The notes under the pieces were generated by a model. It made no database searches. It was not told the DNA's origin and was given only the letters and a program-made list of their open reading frames with translations. The translations under genes were made by a program, and so were the position numbers. Below are positions 41,427 through 51,782 of a DNA stretch of 64,000 nt, one piece after another (positions within the stretch are counted from its first letter, which is position 1; the number at the start of each line of letters is the position of its first letter). The stretch comes from Wenzhouxiangella sp. XN79A (GTDB lineage: Bacteria; Pseudomonadota; Gammaproteobacteria; Xanthomonadales; Wenzhouxiangellaceae): assembly GCF_012272825.1 (NCBI RefSeq), contig NZ_JAAWWS010000140.1:46902-110901 (forward strand). The letters run 5' to 3'.

Positions 41427-42824
41427 TCAGGCAAACCATTTCAGCAGTTTCGTCTTGAAGTCGGAGTACGGGGCGTAGCGGATCGAGGGGTCCGGGAAGC
41501 GGCCGCGTTTCATCACCGACTTCAGGTGACTGAAGCGGTCGAAGCCGGCCTGGCCGTGGTACTGGCCCATGCCGCTCATGCCCACACCGCCGAACGGCAG
41601 GTCCGGATTCGACATGAACATCATCACGTCGTTGATGCAGACGCTGCCGCAGGCCAGCTCGGACAGAAAGCGCTGTTCGGACGCGCGCGATCTGGTGAAC
41701 AGGTAGGCCGACAGCGGCTTGTCGCCGCGGCGGACGAACTCGATCGACGCGTCGAGGTCGTCGGACTCGATCACCGGCAAGACGGGCCCGAAGATCTCGT
41801 CGGTCATCACTGTCGCGTCCAGGTCCGGGTTCAGCAACACGGTCGGTTCGATCTTGTTCGTCTCGGGATCGGTGCGGCCGCCGATGGCGACCTCGCCCTG
41901 GGCGATCAGCGCGGCGACGCGCTCGAAGTGCTTCTCGTTGACCACGGCCGCATAGTCGTCGCTGGCCAGCGGATTGTCTCCGAGCATCTCCGTGAACTGC
42001 TTCTTCATCTCGGCGATCAGCGCATCGCGACGCCCGGGCGAGACCAGGATGTAGTCCGGCGCGATGCAGGTCTGGCCGGCGTTCAGGGCCTTGCCCCAGG
42101 CCAGGCGCCGGGCCGCGGATTTCAGGTCGGCCGTGTCGTCGACGATCGCCGGGCTCTTGCCGCCCAGTTCCAGCGTGACCGGCGTCAGGTGCTCGGCGGC
42201 GGCCTTCATCACGATCTTTCCGACCGCCGCACCGCCGGTGTAGAAGATGTGGTCCCAGCGCTGGGCGAGCAGCGCCGTGGTCTCCGGCACCGCGCCCTCG
42301 ACCACCGCGAAGGCGTTCCGGTCCAGGTAGCGCGGCACCAGGTTGGCGATCATCTTCGAGGTGTACGGCGCGACCTCCGACGGCTTGAGCACGGCGCAGT
42401 TGCCGGCCGCGATCGCCGGGATCAGCGGCGCCAGCGTCAGCTGCAGCGGGTAGTTCCAGGCGCCGATGATCAGCGCCACGCCCAGTGGATCGGGCTGGAT
42501 GAAGCTCCGGCCCGGCTGCGCGATCGCCGGCGTGTGCACCTTGCGCGGCCGCGCCCAGCGCTCCATCCGCGACCGCGCGTGCTTGATCTCGGCGAACAGC
42601 AGCGCGGTCTCGCCGAGCAGGACCTCCTGCGGCGGCTTGCGCAGGTCGGCATGGAGCGCCTCGGCGATCACGCCCTCGTTTTCTTCCAACATGGACTTCA
42701 TCGCATCCAGCTGCCCCCGCCGCCAGTCCAGCGGTCGGGTCACTCCGGAATCGAACGCCACCCGCAGCCGCTCGACCAGCGCGCGGTACTCGTGGTTCAG
42801 GTCGTTGTCTTCGTGGTCGGCCAT
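41427..42824 (-). CDS. Aldehyde dehydrogenase (ALDH3/coniferyl aldehyde dehydrogenase-like)
   Basis: A 465-residue NAD(P)-dependent enzyme oxidising an aldehyde to the acid. Family motifs are IIGAWNYPLQLTLAP, FYTGGAAVGKIVM, the general-base Glu in LELGGKSPAIV and the catalytic Cys in NAGQTCIAPDY. The length and the C-terminal hydrophobic GRFPDPSIRYAPYSDFKTKL match class 3 enzymes acting on long-chain or aromatic aldehydes. It stands alone, bounded on both sides by period-7 repeat elements. Confidence 0.93.
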   Translation of the reverse strand: MADHEDNDLNHEYRALVERLRVAFDSGVTRPLDWRRGQLDAMKSMLEENEGVIAEALHADLRKPPQEVLLGETALLFAEIKHARSRMERWARPRKVHTPAIAQPGRSFIQPDPLGVALIIGAWNYPLQLTLAPLIPAIAAGNCAVLKPSEVAPYTSKMIANLVPRYLDRNAFAVVEGAVPETTALLAQRWDHIFYTGGAAVGKIVMKAAAEHLTPVTLELGGKSPAIVDDTADLKSAARRLAWGKALNAGQTCIAPDYILVSPGRRDALIAEMKKQFTEMLGDNPLASDDYAAVVNEKHFERVAALIAQGEVAIGGRTDPETNKIEPTVLLNPDLDATVMTDEIFGPVLPVIESDDLDASIEFVRRGDKPLSAYLFTRSRASEQRFLSELACGSVCINDVMMFMSNPDLPFGGVGMSGMGQYHGQAGFDRFSHLKSVMKRGRFPDPSIRYAPYSDFKTKLLKWFA

Positions 42825-42911
42825 CGTCCGTCTTGCCCGGTGAAACTCGATGGCTCAGCGTACCGCAGGTCGGGATGGAATGGCGTTCTCGTGGTTGGCG
42901 TCCAGAAGATT

Positions 42912-43249
42912 CGCGCGAAGAGGAGAAGGTGCGAAGAGTGCGAAGAGAGGCAGATAAACAACTGATTCCATTGAACAACGACCGATGACGACGCGCTGGA
43001 AAGCTGCTGGTGTCGCTTGGCGAGGCGCCTGCGAAAACCCGCCGTCATCGAGACGCGGAAAACCACTGGAAAAACGGAAACATGGAATTTCTTTGCGGCT
43101 TTGCATCCTGTGCGGGCAACGCTCTTCGCGCTCCAACGCAGCCACATCCAAGCCGGGAACTCGGGCGAAATGCATGAATTGTCGAAGGTTTCGCACAACG
43201 AAACGCGTTTCTTCGCGGCCTTCGCCCCCGTATCCTCTTCGCGTCCATC
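42912..43249. repeat. Inverted pair of period-7 purine/pyrimidine arms
   Basis: The left arm (42912-42951) is gcgaag-rich; the right arm (43205-43249) is its inverted counterpart, sharing an exact cgcgaagagga reverse complement. About 250 bases of unrelated sequence lie between. This fills the 450-base gap between the aldehyde dehydrogenase gene and trpC; I find no gene in it. Confidence 0.8.
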
Positions 43250-43274
43250 ATCCAAAGGCCGAGGCCACGCCCGA

Positions 43275-44072
43275 TCAACGCCCCCGCAAGGCCCGCAAGG
43301 ACGCCACCGGGTCGCCGCCGCGCATCAGGGCCTCGCCGATCAGGAAGGCGTGCAGGCCGGCGGCCTGCATTCGTTCGATGTCGGCGCGCGTGTGCAGGCC
43401 GGACTCGCAGACGCCGACGCGGTCGACGGGAATCTGCGGCGCCAGCTGCTCGGAGGTCTCGAGCCGGGTTTCGAAGACGTGCAGGTCGCGATTGTTGATG
43501 CCCAGCAGGTGGCCCGGGACCTTCAGCGCGCGGTCCATTTCCTCGGCGTCGTGGACCTCGACCAGCACGCTCAGGCCCAGCTCGAAGCCCAGCGCACTGA
43601 AGTCCTGCAGCTGGGAATCATCCAATGCGGCGACGATCAGCAGCATGGCGTCGGCGCCCAGCGCGCGGGTCTCGTAGACCTGGTACGGGTCGACGACGAA
43701 GTCCTTGCGGATCACGGGCAGTGCGCAGGCTTCGCGCGCGGCCAGCAGGTCGGCATCGGAGCCGCGGAAGTACTCGACATCGGTCAGCACCGACATGCAG
43801 GCCGCGCCGCCGCGCTCGTAGGCGCGGGCCACGTCGCCGGCGTCGGCGTCGCGGTGGATCCAGCCGGCCGACGGAGAAGCGCGCTTGAACTCGGCGATGA
43901 TCGCCGGCTCCGCGCGGGCCACGCACTCGGCCAGCGCGCCGTGGAAATCGCGGCAGGCCGGCAGCTCGTCGATGCGCGCACGGAGTTCGGCGTCCGAGCA
44001 CTTTGCACGGCGGGCCGCGACTTCTTCGCGCTTGGTCGCGCAGATCTTGGTCAGGACCGAGGGCGTGCTCAT
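43275..44072 (-). CDS. trpC: Indole-3-glycerol-phosphate synthase
   Basis: A 265-residue TIM-barrel enzyme converting CdRP to indole-3-glycerol phosphate in tryptophan synthesis. Motifs include IIAEFKRASPSAGWI, the LPVIRKDFVVDPYQV block and LLGINNRDL, with catalytic Lys and Glu residues. It is monofunctional, without a TrpF fusion. Its start overlaps the trpD stop by four bases (ATGA). It is the last gene of the rpe-trpE-trpG-trpD-trpC run. Confidence 0.97.
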   Translation of the reverse strand: MSTPSVLTKICATKREEVAARRAKCSDAELRARIDELPACRDFHGALAECVARAEPAIIAEFKRASPSAGWIHRDADAGDVARAYERGGAACMSVLTDVEYFRGSDADLLAAREACALPVIRKDFVVDPYQVYETRALGADAMLLIVAALDDSQLQDFSALGFELGLSVLVEVHDAEEMDRALKVPGHLLGINNRDLHVFETRLETSEQLAPQIPVDRVGVCESGLHTRADIERMQAAGLHAFLIGEALMRGGDPVASLRALRGR

Positions 44073-45103
44073 GGCGAGCTCGGTGCGCTCTGGGACCAGG
44101 CGGCGTAGGCTTCGAGACGACGCAGCGGCTCACCGTCACCCAACAGGGCCCTGGCCTGCTCGATGCCGGCTTCCAGCGTATCGGCGCGTCCGGCGACGTA
44201 CAGCGCCGCCCCGGCATTCAGCGCGATGATGTCGGCGGCCGGGCCGCCCTGCCCGCCCAGCGCGCCCCGGATGATCTCCAGGCTTTCCAGCGCGTTGGCC
44301 ACGGCCAGCCCATCGAGCGAACCGGCCAGGCCGACACCGGATGGATCGAAGGTGAATTCGCGGACCTGGCCGTCCTTCAGTTCGGCAACGCGGGTCGGTG
44401 CCGCGATCGAGAACTCGTCGAGGCCGTCGTCGGAATGGATCACCAGCACGTGCTCGCCGCCGAGCTCGGCCAGCGCCTCGGCCAGCGGGCGCAGCCAGCG
44501 CGGATCGAACACACCGAGCACCTGGCGCGTGGCGCCGGCCGGGTTGGTCAGCGGACCGAGCAGGTTGAACATGGTGCGCACGCCGATTTCCTTGCGCGGC
44601 AGCACCGCGTGACGCATCGCGCTGTGGTGCACCGGCGCGAACAGGAAGCCGACGTTGAGCGTATCGACGGCCTCGCGGACCTGCGCCGGGCTCAGCTCCA
44701 GCTTCACGCCGGCCGTCTCCAGCACATCGGCCGCGCCGGACTTGCTGGAGACCGAGCGATTGCCGTGCTTGGCGATCCGCGCCCCGCCGGCGGCGGCCAC
44801 GAAGGCCGAGGCGGTCGAGACGTTGAACAACGACGCACCGTCGCCGCCGGTGCCGACGATGTCGGTCAGCGGCCCTTCGAGACCGGTCACGCCGCTGGCC
44901 AGCTCGCGCATCACGGTCGCGGCGGCGACGATCTCCTCGACCGTCTCGCCCTTGACCGACAACCCGACCAGCAGCCCGGCGATCTGCGCCGGCGTGGCCT
45001 CGCCGGCCATGATCTGGTGCATCGCCGAGCGCATCGCGGGCGCGTCGAGGTCGGAACCGCCGGAAACCGTGGCGATGGCGGATTGGATGGGAGTGGAGGT
45101 CAT
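44069..45103 (-). CDS. trpD: Anthranilate phosphoribosyltransferase
   Basis: A 344-residue enzyme joining anthranilate and PRPP. Signature sequences are DIVGTGGDGASLFNVSTA, KHGNRSVSSKSGAADVLE and GVRTMFNLLGPLTNPA, which bind PRPP and Mg. The length is standard and there is no fusion to TrpG. It is separated from trpG by 132 bases that hold a repeat-derived hairpin, and it overlaps trpC by four bases. Confidence 0.97.
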   Translation of the reverse strand: MTSTPIQSAIATVSGGSDLDAPAMRSAMHQIMAGEATPAQIAGLLVGLSVKGETVEEIVAAATVMRELASGVTGLEGPLTDIVGTGGDGASLFNVSTASAFVAAAGGARIAKHGNRSVSSKSGAADVLETAGVKLELSPAQVREAVDTLNVGFLFAPVHHSAMRHAVLPRKEIGVRTMFNLLGPLTNPAGATRQVLGVFDPRWLRPLAEALAELGGEHVLVIHSDDGLDEFSIAAPTRVAELKDGQVREFTFDPSGVGLAGSLDGLAVANALESLEIIRGALGGQGGPAADIIALNAGAALYVAGRADTLEAGIEQARALLGDGEPLRRLEAYAAWSQSAPSSP

Positions 45104-45165
45104 GGGGGTCTCTCGGCGTTTCGTGAGTCCTGAACGGTACGGGATTCGGTGGATGAGTTCGGTAG

Positions 45166-45235
45166 GGGCGAGGGAGAAGGGACGACGGGCGAGTGCGGCG
45201 CTTCTACTCGCCCCTCTTCCCTTTCCTCTGGTCCC

Positions 45236-45237
<2 letters not shown>
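45166..45237. repeat. Period-7 inverted repeat inside the trp operon
   Basis: Purine-rich heptamers (gggcgag, ggagaag, ggacgac) on the left are mirrored by pyrimidine-rich ones on the right, with a perfect GGGCGAGT/ACTCGCCC pair (45187-45194, 45206-45213). It forms an imperfect stem between trpG and trpD; no T tract is present. Confidence 0.7.
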
Positions 45238-45825
<588 letters not shown>

Positions 45826-45829
<4 letters not shown>

Positions 45830-47310
45830 CGGATGCCCTCGCTGGCCTCGGCGATGGCGCGGATCAGCGCCCTGCCCTTGTTCATGGTCTCTTCCCATTC
45901 CAGCGCCGGGTCCGAGTCGGCGACGATGCCGGCGCCGGCCTGCAGGTGGATGCGGCCGCCGGCGACCAGCGCGGTGCGGATGGCGATCGCGAAGTCGGCA
46001 TCGCCGCTCCAGTTCATCCAGCCGACCGCACCGGCGTAGATGCCGCGGCGGACCGGCTCCAGCTCGGCGATGATCTCCATCGCGCGGACCTTCGGCGCGC
46101 CGGACAGCGTGCCGGCCGGGAAGGTCGCGCGCAGCACGTCCATGACGTCCATGCCGGGGACCAGCCGGCCCTTGACCTGGCTGACGATGTGCATCACGTG
46201 CGAATAGCGCTCGATGATCATCCGGTCGGTCAGCTCCACCGAGCCGACTTCGGCGATCCGGCCGATGTCGTTGCGGCCGAGATCGATCAGCATCAGGTGC
46301 TCGGCGCGTTCCTTCGGGTCGGCCAGCAGCTCGTCCTCCAGCGCCCGGTCCTCGGCCTCGTCGCGGCCGCGCGGCCGGGTACCGGCGATCGGCCGGACCA
46401 GCGCCTCGCCGTCCTCGACGCGGACCAGCACCTCGGGCGACGAGCCGACGACCTGGAACGCGTCCCGGTCGTTCCGGAAATCGAAGAAGTACATGTACGG
46501 CGACGGGTTCAACGCCCGCAGCGCCCGGTAGACGTCCAGCGGCCGCGCGGCCAGCTCCACGCTCATGCGCTGGCTGAGCACGACCTGCATCGCATCGCCG
46601 GCCAGGATATAGTCCTTGATCTTCGCCACAGCCCGCTCGAAATCGGCCTGCTCGAAGCCGTACTCGAAGTCGGCCTCGCCGGGCACGGGCAGATCGACCG
46701 GGTGCGGATAGCCCGGCGAGCCGGCGCGCAGCCGGTGCCCGAGCTGGTCCAGCCGGCGCGTGGCCTCGGCGTAGCCGTCGTCGCGGGTCGCGTCGGCCTG
46801 CACGATCAGGTACAGGCGGCCGGCCAGCGTGTCGAACACGGCCAGTTCTTCGGCGTCGAGGAGCAGGATTTCCGGCACGCCGAGCGCGTCGGGCAGCGCG
46901 CTGAAGTCCAGCCGCGGCTCGATCAGCGCCACGGTCTCGTAGCCGAAGTAGCCGACCAGCCCGCCGACGCGGGGCAGCCCCTCGATCTCGGGCATCGACA
47001 CCGACTCGGCCAGCTTCCCGATCTCGGTCACCGGGTCGACGTCCTCGCGGGTCTCGACGACGCGCCCGTGGTCCAGAACCTCGAAGGTCCGCCCGGACGC
47101 CCGGTAGGCGCGGCGGCACGGCAGGCCGATGATCGAGTAGCGGCCCCAGTTCTCGCCGCCCTCGACCGACTCGAGCAGGAAGGCGTTCGGGCCGTCGGCC
47201 AGCTTCAGGTAGACCGACAGCGGCGTGTCCAGGTCGGCCGCGACCGAGCGCCACACGGGAATCCGGGTGTGGCCTTCGGCGCGGTGGCGTTCGAAGTCCT
47301 GTGCGTTCAC
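45826..47310 (-). CDS. trpE: Anthranilate synthase component I
   Basis: A 494-residue enzyme making anthranilate from chorismate. The N-terminal LLES motif in [16 protein letters not shown] is the tryptophan feedback site; the C-terminal chorismate-binding domain has [37 protein letters not shown] and [20 protein letters not shown]. The GTG at 47310 gives the family length; the open frame to 47379 begins with non-conserved residues. It lies 84 bases after rpe. No Trp-codon leader peptide is visible upstream. Confidence 0.95.
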
Positions 47311-47394
47311 GAGTTCGGGAAATGTCCTGCAGTGCAGCCCTGGCGACCCGCGATTATTGCAGATCGCCGGGCGCGGCACGGTCGACGCCGCGGT

Positions 47395-48066
47395 TCAGAC
47401 GGTGGCGGCCGCGCGCATCTGCTCGATGACCGTCCGGTAGTCCTCGGCACCGAAGATCGCCGAACCTGCGACCAGCGTATCGGCGCCCGCTGCGATGACC
47501 TCGCGGGCGTTGGTGGTCTTGACCCCGCCGTCGACCTCGAGCCGGATCTCGTGGCCCGAGTCGTCGATGATCTGGCGGGCCATCCGCAGCTTGTCCAGCG
47601 CCGACGGGATGAACGACTGGCCGCCGAAGCCCGGGTTGACGGACATGATCAGCACCAGGTCGACCCGGTCGATGACCCAGTCGAGCACGTCCAGCGGAGT
47701 CGCCGGATTGAACACCACGCCCGCCCGGCAACCCGATTCGCGGATCAGCGCCAGGGTCCGGTCGAGGTGCTCGGTGGACTCCGGGTGGACGGAAATGGTC
47801 GTGGCCCCGGCCTCGGCGAAGTCGGGGATGATCCGGTCGACCGGCTTGACCATCAGGTGCACGTCGATGGGCGCGGTAATCCCGTAGTCGCGCAGCGCCC
47901 GGCAGACCATCGGCCCGATCGTCAGGTTCGGCACGTAGTGGTTGTCCATGACGTCGAAATGCACCCAGTCGGCCCCGGCCGCGAGCACGGTCTCGACCTC
48001 CTCGCCCAGGCGAGCGAAATCGGCGGACAGGATGGACGGTGCGATCACCAGCGACTGTTTCGACAT
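47395..48066 (-). CDS. rpe: Ribulose-phosphate 3-epimerase
   Basis: A 223-residue TIM-barrel epimerase interconverting ribulose 5-phosphate and xylulose 5-phosphate. Motifs are [31 protein letters not shown] with metal-binding His and Asp, [17 protein letters not shown] and LEVDGGV. It leads into trpE on the same strand, a link seen in several proteobacteria, and is divergent from purC. Confidence 0.97.
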   Translation of the reverse strand: MSKQSLVIAPSILSADFARLGEEVETVLAAGADWVHFDVMDNHYVPNLTIGPMVCRALRDYGITAPIDVHLMVKPVDRIIPDFAEAGATTISVHPESTEHLDRTLALIRESGCRAGVVFNPATPLDVLDWVIDRVDLVLIMSVNPGFGGQSFIPSALDKLRMARQIIDDSGHEIRLEVDGGVKTTNAREVIAAGADTLVAGSAIFGAEDYRTVIEQMRAAATV

Positions 48067-48190
48067 GATTCGGACTTCCGGCAGCTTCGAACGGATCCCT
48101 ATTGTCGCCGATCGCCGCAGGGATGGCAGGAACCTTTGCCGAATGCTCTGCAGGCGGCCACCGAGCCCCGAACGAAGCCCCGACGAGCCG

Positions 48191-48196
48191 TATAAT
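48191..48196 (+). promoter_or_regulatory. Candidate -10 element for purC
   Basis: A perfect TATAAT lies 30 bases before the GTG start of purC in the divergent spacer with rpe. No convincing -35 is at 16-18 bases. The same context, AGCCGTATAAT followed by CGG, occurs before tdh. Confidence 0.45.
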
Positions 48197-48226
48197 TCGG
48201 CCATTCCCGCCTGTCGAGAGTCGATC

Positions 48227-49111
48227 GTGAGCTATCCCGCCCCGCCGCTCGAGCGTATGCACCAGGGCAAGGTGCGCGATATCTACCGGGTCGACGACGA
48301 CCGGCTGCTGATCGTGGCCTCGGACCGGCTGAGCGCGTTCGACGTGGTGCTGCCCGATGTGATTCCGGGCAAGGGCGAGATCCTGACCCGGATTTCGACG
48401 TTCTGGTTCTCCCAGTTCGGCGACCTGGTCCGCAACCACCTGCTCGGCGAGGATCTCGAGCGCAACCTCTCGGACATCCTCGGCGATGCGGACCTGGCGA
48501 AGCGGCTGGCGCCGCGCAGCATGCTGGTCCGGGCGCTGAAACCGCTGCCGGTGGAGGCCATCGTGCGCGGGTATCTCGCCGGCTCCGGCTGGAAGGACTA
48601 CCAGGCCACCGGCGCGGTGTCCGGCGTGACGTTCCCGCGCGGCCTGCAGCTGGCCGCCCGGCTGCCCGAGCCGGTGTTCACGCCGTCGACCAAGGCGGCG
48701 GTCGGCGACCACGACGAGAACATCGATTTCGCCCGGATGCAGGAGATCATCGGCCCGGAGCTGGCCGTGCGCGTCCGCGACATCAGCCTGGCCATCTACC
48801 TGCGCGCCGGGGCCTATGCCCGCGAGCGCGGCATCATCATCGCCGACACCAAGTTCGAGTTCGGCACGGACGCCGATGGCCATCTCTACCTGATCGACGA
48901 GGTCCTGACCCCCGACTCCTCGCGCTTCTGGCCCGAGGAAAGCTGGCAGCTCGGCATCAGCCCGCCGAGCTTCGACAAGCAGTTCGTCCGCGACTACCTC
49001 GAAACCCTGGACTGGAACAAGACCGCCCCGGGCCCGGAACTGCCCCGGGAGATCATCGACCAGACCGTGGCACGCTATCGAGAAGCCGAGCGCATCCTGC
49101 TGGCGGACTAG
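48227..49111 (+). CDS. purC: SAICAR synthetase (phosphoribosylaminoimidazole-succinocarboxamide synthase)
   Basis: A 294-residue ATP-dependent ligase joining CAIR and aspartate in purine synthesis. Motifs are [32 protein letters not shown] and [13 protein letters not shown]. The length fits the longer SAICAR synthetase subtype rather than the 237-residue E. coli form. The start is GTG at 48227. The last 160 bases occur again, about 91 percent identical, at 51783-51942, beyond a two-gene cassette, so the 3' end of this gene may have arrived with that insertion. Confidence 0.96.
   Translation: MSYPAPPLERMHQGKVRDIYRVDDDRLLIVASDRLSAFDVVLPDVIPGKGEILTRISTFWFSQFGDLVRNHLLGEDLERNLSDILGDADLAKRLAPRSMLVRALKPLPVEAIVRGYLAGSGWKDYQATGAVSGVTFPRGLQLAARLPEPVFTPSTKAAVGDHDENIDFARMQEIIGPELAVRVRDISLAIYLRAGAYARERGIIIADTKFEFGTDADGHLYLIDEVLTPDSSRFWPEESWQLGISPPSFDKQFVRDYLETLDWNKTAPGPELPREIIDQTVARYREAERILLAD
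48952..49111 (+). repeat. Left copy of the duplicated purC 3' end
   Basis: This 160-base stretch matches 51783-51942 without gaps, with 14 mismatches that I count by eye, eight of them synonymous. Similarity continues weakly past the stop codon into period-7 purine-rich sequence (gatggacg at 49139 and at 51979). Confidence 0.9.
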
Positions 49112-49246
49112 TCTTCGAGGCGGCCACGGGCGTTTGCTGATGGACGAAAAGTCGCTAAGGTGCGAAGATCGCAACGGAAATTCAGAATTGCAATATCTGC
49201 AGAAGGTCTGCGAAACGCCATCAGCAGAAACCATCCGAATCCGGCG

Positions 49247-49858
49247 CTATCGCCGAGTCGCTGACCAGCGCATGCTGAGGAATGATCCAATCGTCAAGAC
49301 GAACGCCAACAGCAGGATTCCCGGGAACGACAACAGTGGCACCGGGTGCGGCGCAATGAGATCCGAGTAGACGAAGTTCAACTCCGCTTGGTTGTTGGAA
49401 AGATCAGGATCGTCGTCTGGCGAAATCGGCTGCCCTGTAAAGAATACGGAAGCGACCCAACGCGCCGTTTGACTCAGGAGATTGGTCTGCAGAACTACGA
49501 ATTCGAAGCTGCAGTCCACGGCCTCTCCCGGCAGCAGATCATAGGTCACCCAGAAGCCGAAATTGTCACCCGGCCCAGGCTGACCTACGGGTGATACAAA
49601 ACACGGACCGACCGCAAAGACAGGAAACGCCAATGGAGGAAATCCGGCGCCATCTTCGGAAGGTAGCCACGAAAAAAAGACGTTTGCTGCATTCGGGCCA
49701 AAATTCGAGATCGTAACGGTTATGGTTCCCTCCGTGCCCGGCGGAATCGCTCCAACCGGTTCAATTCGCACTTCCAAAGCCACATCCGCCGAAGGAGCCC
49801 CTGCATCGCTCACCACTGAAATCAGGCAAGCGGCGGCAAAGATCAGAGATCGAAACAT
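49247..49858 (-). CDS. Small exported protein with C-terminal sorting-like tail
   Basis: A 203-residue protein. Residues 1-20 form a signal peptide. A beta-rich domain follows (about 25-165, with TITVTISNFGPNAANVFF and two Cys-containing loops) resembling DUF11/CARDB-like adhesive folds. The C-terminus has a short motif VPLLSFPG, a hydrophobic helix and a basic MRWSATRR end, the layout of IPTL-CTERM/PEP-CTERM sorting signals. Its ATG directly follows the stop of the protease gene (TAGATG), so they form one operon. Base composition is clearly lower in GC than the surroundings. Confidence 0.7.
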   Translation of the reverse strand: MFRSLIFAAACLISVVSDAGAPSADVALEVRIEPVGAIPPGTEGTITVTISNFGPNAANVFFSWLPSEDGAGFPPLAFPVFAVGPCFVSPVGQPGPGDNFGFWVTYDLLPGEAVDCSFEFVVLQTNLLSQTARWVASVFFTGQPISPDDDPDLSNNQAELNFVYSDLIAPHPVPLLSFPGILLLAFVLTIGSFLSMRWSATRR

Positions 49859-51688
49859 CTAGGATTCGAAGCTGTCTGCGAACAAAAGCTCAGGGGGCGG
49901 CACGCGGAACAACTCCATCACCGGAGTCAAGATCTCGAAGGTTCGGACGTTATCCCTCTGATTGGCTATGCCAGACGGTTGACTTCCAATAAAGACGTGG
50001 GGATTGGAGAAATTGAGTGGCTGAGGCAACTCCGTTGGATTCGGCACCCACATGAGCGTTCCGAATTGAGTTCCCGTCGTTCTCAAATGGGCATAAGACC
50101 ATACGAATGAAGCGTCCATAGGGTCCTGGGAAACCGGCCCGGGTTGGTGCTCTGCCCCCATCAAGTGACCGAGCTCATGGGGAAACGAGTTTCTTCCGGC
50201 AAGCGCTGCGCACTGTACTGACACCCAACTCAATGCATAGTTCTCGAAATCTACGCCCACTCCGCACTGCGCAACATCCCCCACACCGCCACAGGTGGGA
50301 CTTTGCAAGTAGGCGATACCGCATGCTCCCAACTGAGCTGTGCCCTGCCCATCAAAGAAATCTCGCAGCAGAACCATCGTCACATCGGCAAAGCTCGCGT
50401 TTCTCGCAGCTATGATTTGCGCATTTTGCCGAAGCAAGTCTCGATCTGAAATAGCGTTCTGGCCGGTCGACCCGGAAGGGACAAACCCGACGAGTAACTC
50501 ACGATGAGCTTCCTTGACTGAAAGATTCGAAAACCCACTATTGATGAGCGCCTGATCGGTGTTGTCGATCGATTGCTGAATCAAGGCATCGAGGCCTGCA
50601 GCACCACCTGCGTCAATCTCGGCTTGCGCTGTGCACATGATGAGCAAATCCAATTCGATCGGCACACCCGATTTTCGGAGCGCGCTGTCCGTTTGCAGGG
50701 GGCTGACCTCATCTGCTGCGTTGATGCCATGGGATTTGGCATCGCCGCGGAAAAGGTCAACGCCATGAGCCGGCGGAAGACGATCCGGGTCAATTTCGGC
50801 GAGCACATACCCTGCATCCGCAGTGCCCCAAATCTGGTAGGAATGTTCCTGGGTGACCAGGGTTCCTCGGACTACATCTTTCTCGACGGTCACGCCCATC
50901 CAGCCATTCTGATCAACTTCCCCGTACCATCGAAGCGAAAGCGACGTTTCGGGATCGTTGTCGGGAACGGGATTGCCTCTGCAATCGAGGCGCTCGACGA
51001 ACCCGGACCTGGGAGCGTAGGTGCTCCTCTGGGCAAGTACGCGACGGCCGTCTGGCAGCAGGAGTTCGAGCTCCAGCGAGCCGGAAGTCAAAGCAGGAAT
51101 GAGATCATCGATCTCGAAATACCGGCGAAATAGTGGCCCTTCACTCGGCGCTTCCGTGCCCGAAAGGTCCAGAAGTGGCGTACCGTCAGCAACACCAACA
51201 TCCGGATCAGCCCCACGTATCCGAATCTGGCCCGGGTGGAAGTCATCGGCGGTCAAACCGATCTGATTCTGCCCGGCATCGACTGCCAGCCCAGTGCACT
51301 CGAGGCCGGTGACAACGGACATTCCGGAGGGCGCGTCCGATGCCGCCCGTAGCGTCAGTTCGCCGAGCGCTCCGGAAGGCACCGGCTGGTTGTCCAGACT
51401 GACAACAATGAATCGAATGACGTCCTCATTCGGCCAGGCTTGCCGTCGACATGCGGCCAGAAGCCCGGAACGCGAGAACGCATCAAGGCAGCGCGAAGTA
51501 TCCACGTCCTCGAAAACCGACGGATCGAATCGCAGGTCGAATTGAATACCGACAAAACCGCTGGAATTCTGCAACGAAAAAGGGACGTCAACAGACGCCC
51601 CCCCCTTCCAATACGCCCGAACCAATGTGGACGACGGAATCATTCTGAGAATATCCCTCTCTCGGTACTGATATTGCGAAAGAGACAA
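49859..51688 (-). CDS. Reprolysin-type zinc metalloprotease with disrupted 5' end
   Basis: A 609-residue frame. An N-terminal cohesin-like segment (about 30-160, VDVPFSLQNSSGFVGIQFDL) leads to a metzincin catalytic domain with FPHELGHLMGAEH, the HExxHxxGxxH zinc site, near residue 500. The tail LLFADSFES resembles C-terminal tails of exported proteins I have seen in Xanthomonadales-like genomes. The frame has no signal peptide of its own. A hydrophobic signal-like stretch (SAVVVVSFAISV) lies just upstream in another frame, joined to this one across a run of eight G at 51598-51605. Seven G would fuse them. The gene is probably phase-variable, decaying or mis-sequenced there. Confidence 0.75.
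   Translation of the reverse strand: MSLSQYQYRERDILRMIPSSTLVRAYWKGGASVDVPFSLQNSSGFVGIQFDLRFDPSVFEDVDTSRCLDAFSRSGLLAACRRQAWPNEDVIRFIVVSLDNQPVPSGALGELTLRAASDAPSGMSVVTGLECTGLAVDAGQNQIGLTADDFHPGQIRIRGADPDVGVADGTPLLDLSGTEAPSEGPLFRRYFEIDDLIPALTSGSLELELLLPDGRRVLAQRSTYAPRSGFVERLDCRGNPVPDNDPETSLSLRWYGEVDQNGWMGVTVEKDVVRGTLVTQEHSYQIWGTADAGYVLAEIDPDRLPPAHGVDLFRGDAKSHGINAADEVSPLQTDSALRKSGVPIELDLLIMCTAQAEIDAGGAAGLDALIQQSIDNTDQALINSGFSNLSVKEAHRELLVGFVPSGSTGQNAISDRDLLRQNAQIIAARNASFADVTMVLLRDFFDGQGTAQLGACGIAYLQSPTCGGVGDVAQCGVGVDFENYALSWVSVQCAALAGRNSFPHELGHLMGAEHQPGPVSQDPMDASFVWSYAHLRTTGTQFGTLMWVPNPTELPQPLNFSNPHVFIGSQPSGIANQRDNVRTFEILTPVMELFRVPPPELLFADSFES
51598..51605 (-). other. G8 homopolymer at a reading-frame break
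   Basis: Eight C on the plus strand (G8 in the gene). Reading through seven G joins the upstream frame SVVHIGSGVLEGG to ASVDVPFSLQNSS of the protease; eight G leads to a stop soon after. A further indel would still be needed for an ATG start near 51718. Confidence 0.7.
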
Positions 51689-51782
51689 CTACGACTGCGG
51701 AAAAGCTTTGAAAAACATGATGCTCGCCTATGTCAACGCCCTCCTGAATCGTAGGCTTGTCACTCCGGGGTGTCAAGCGCTC

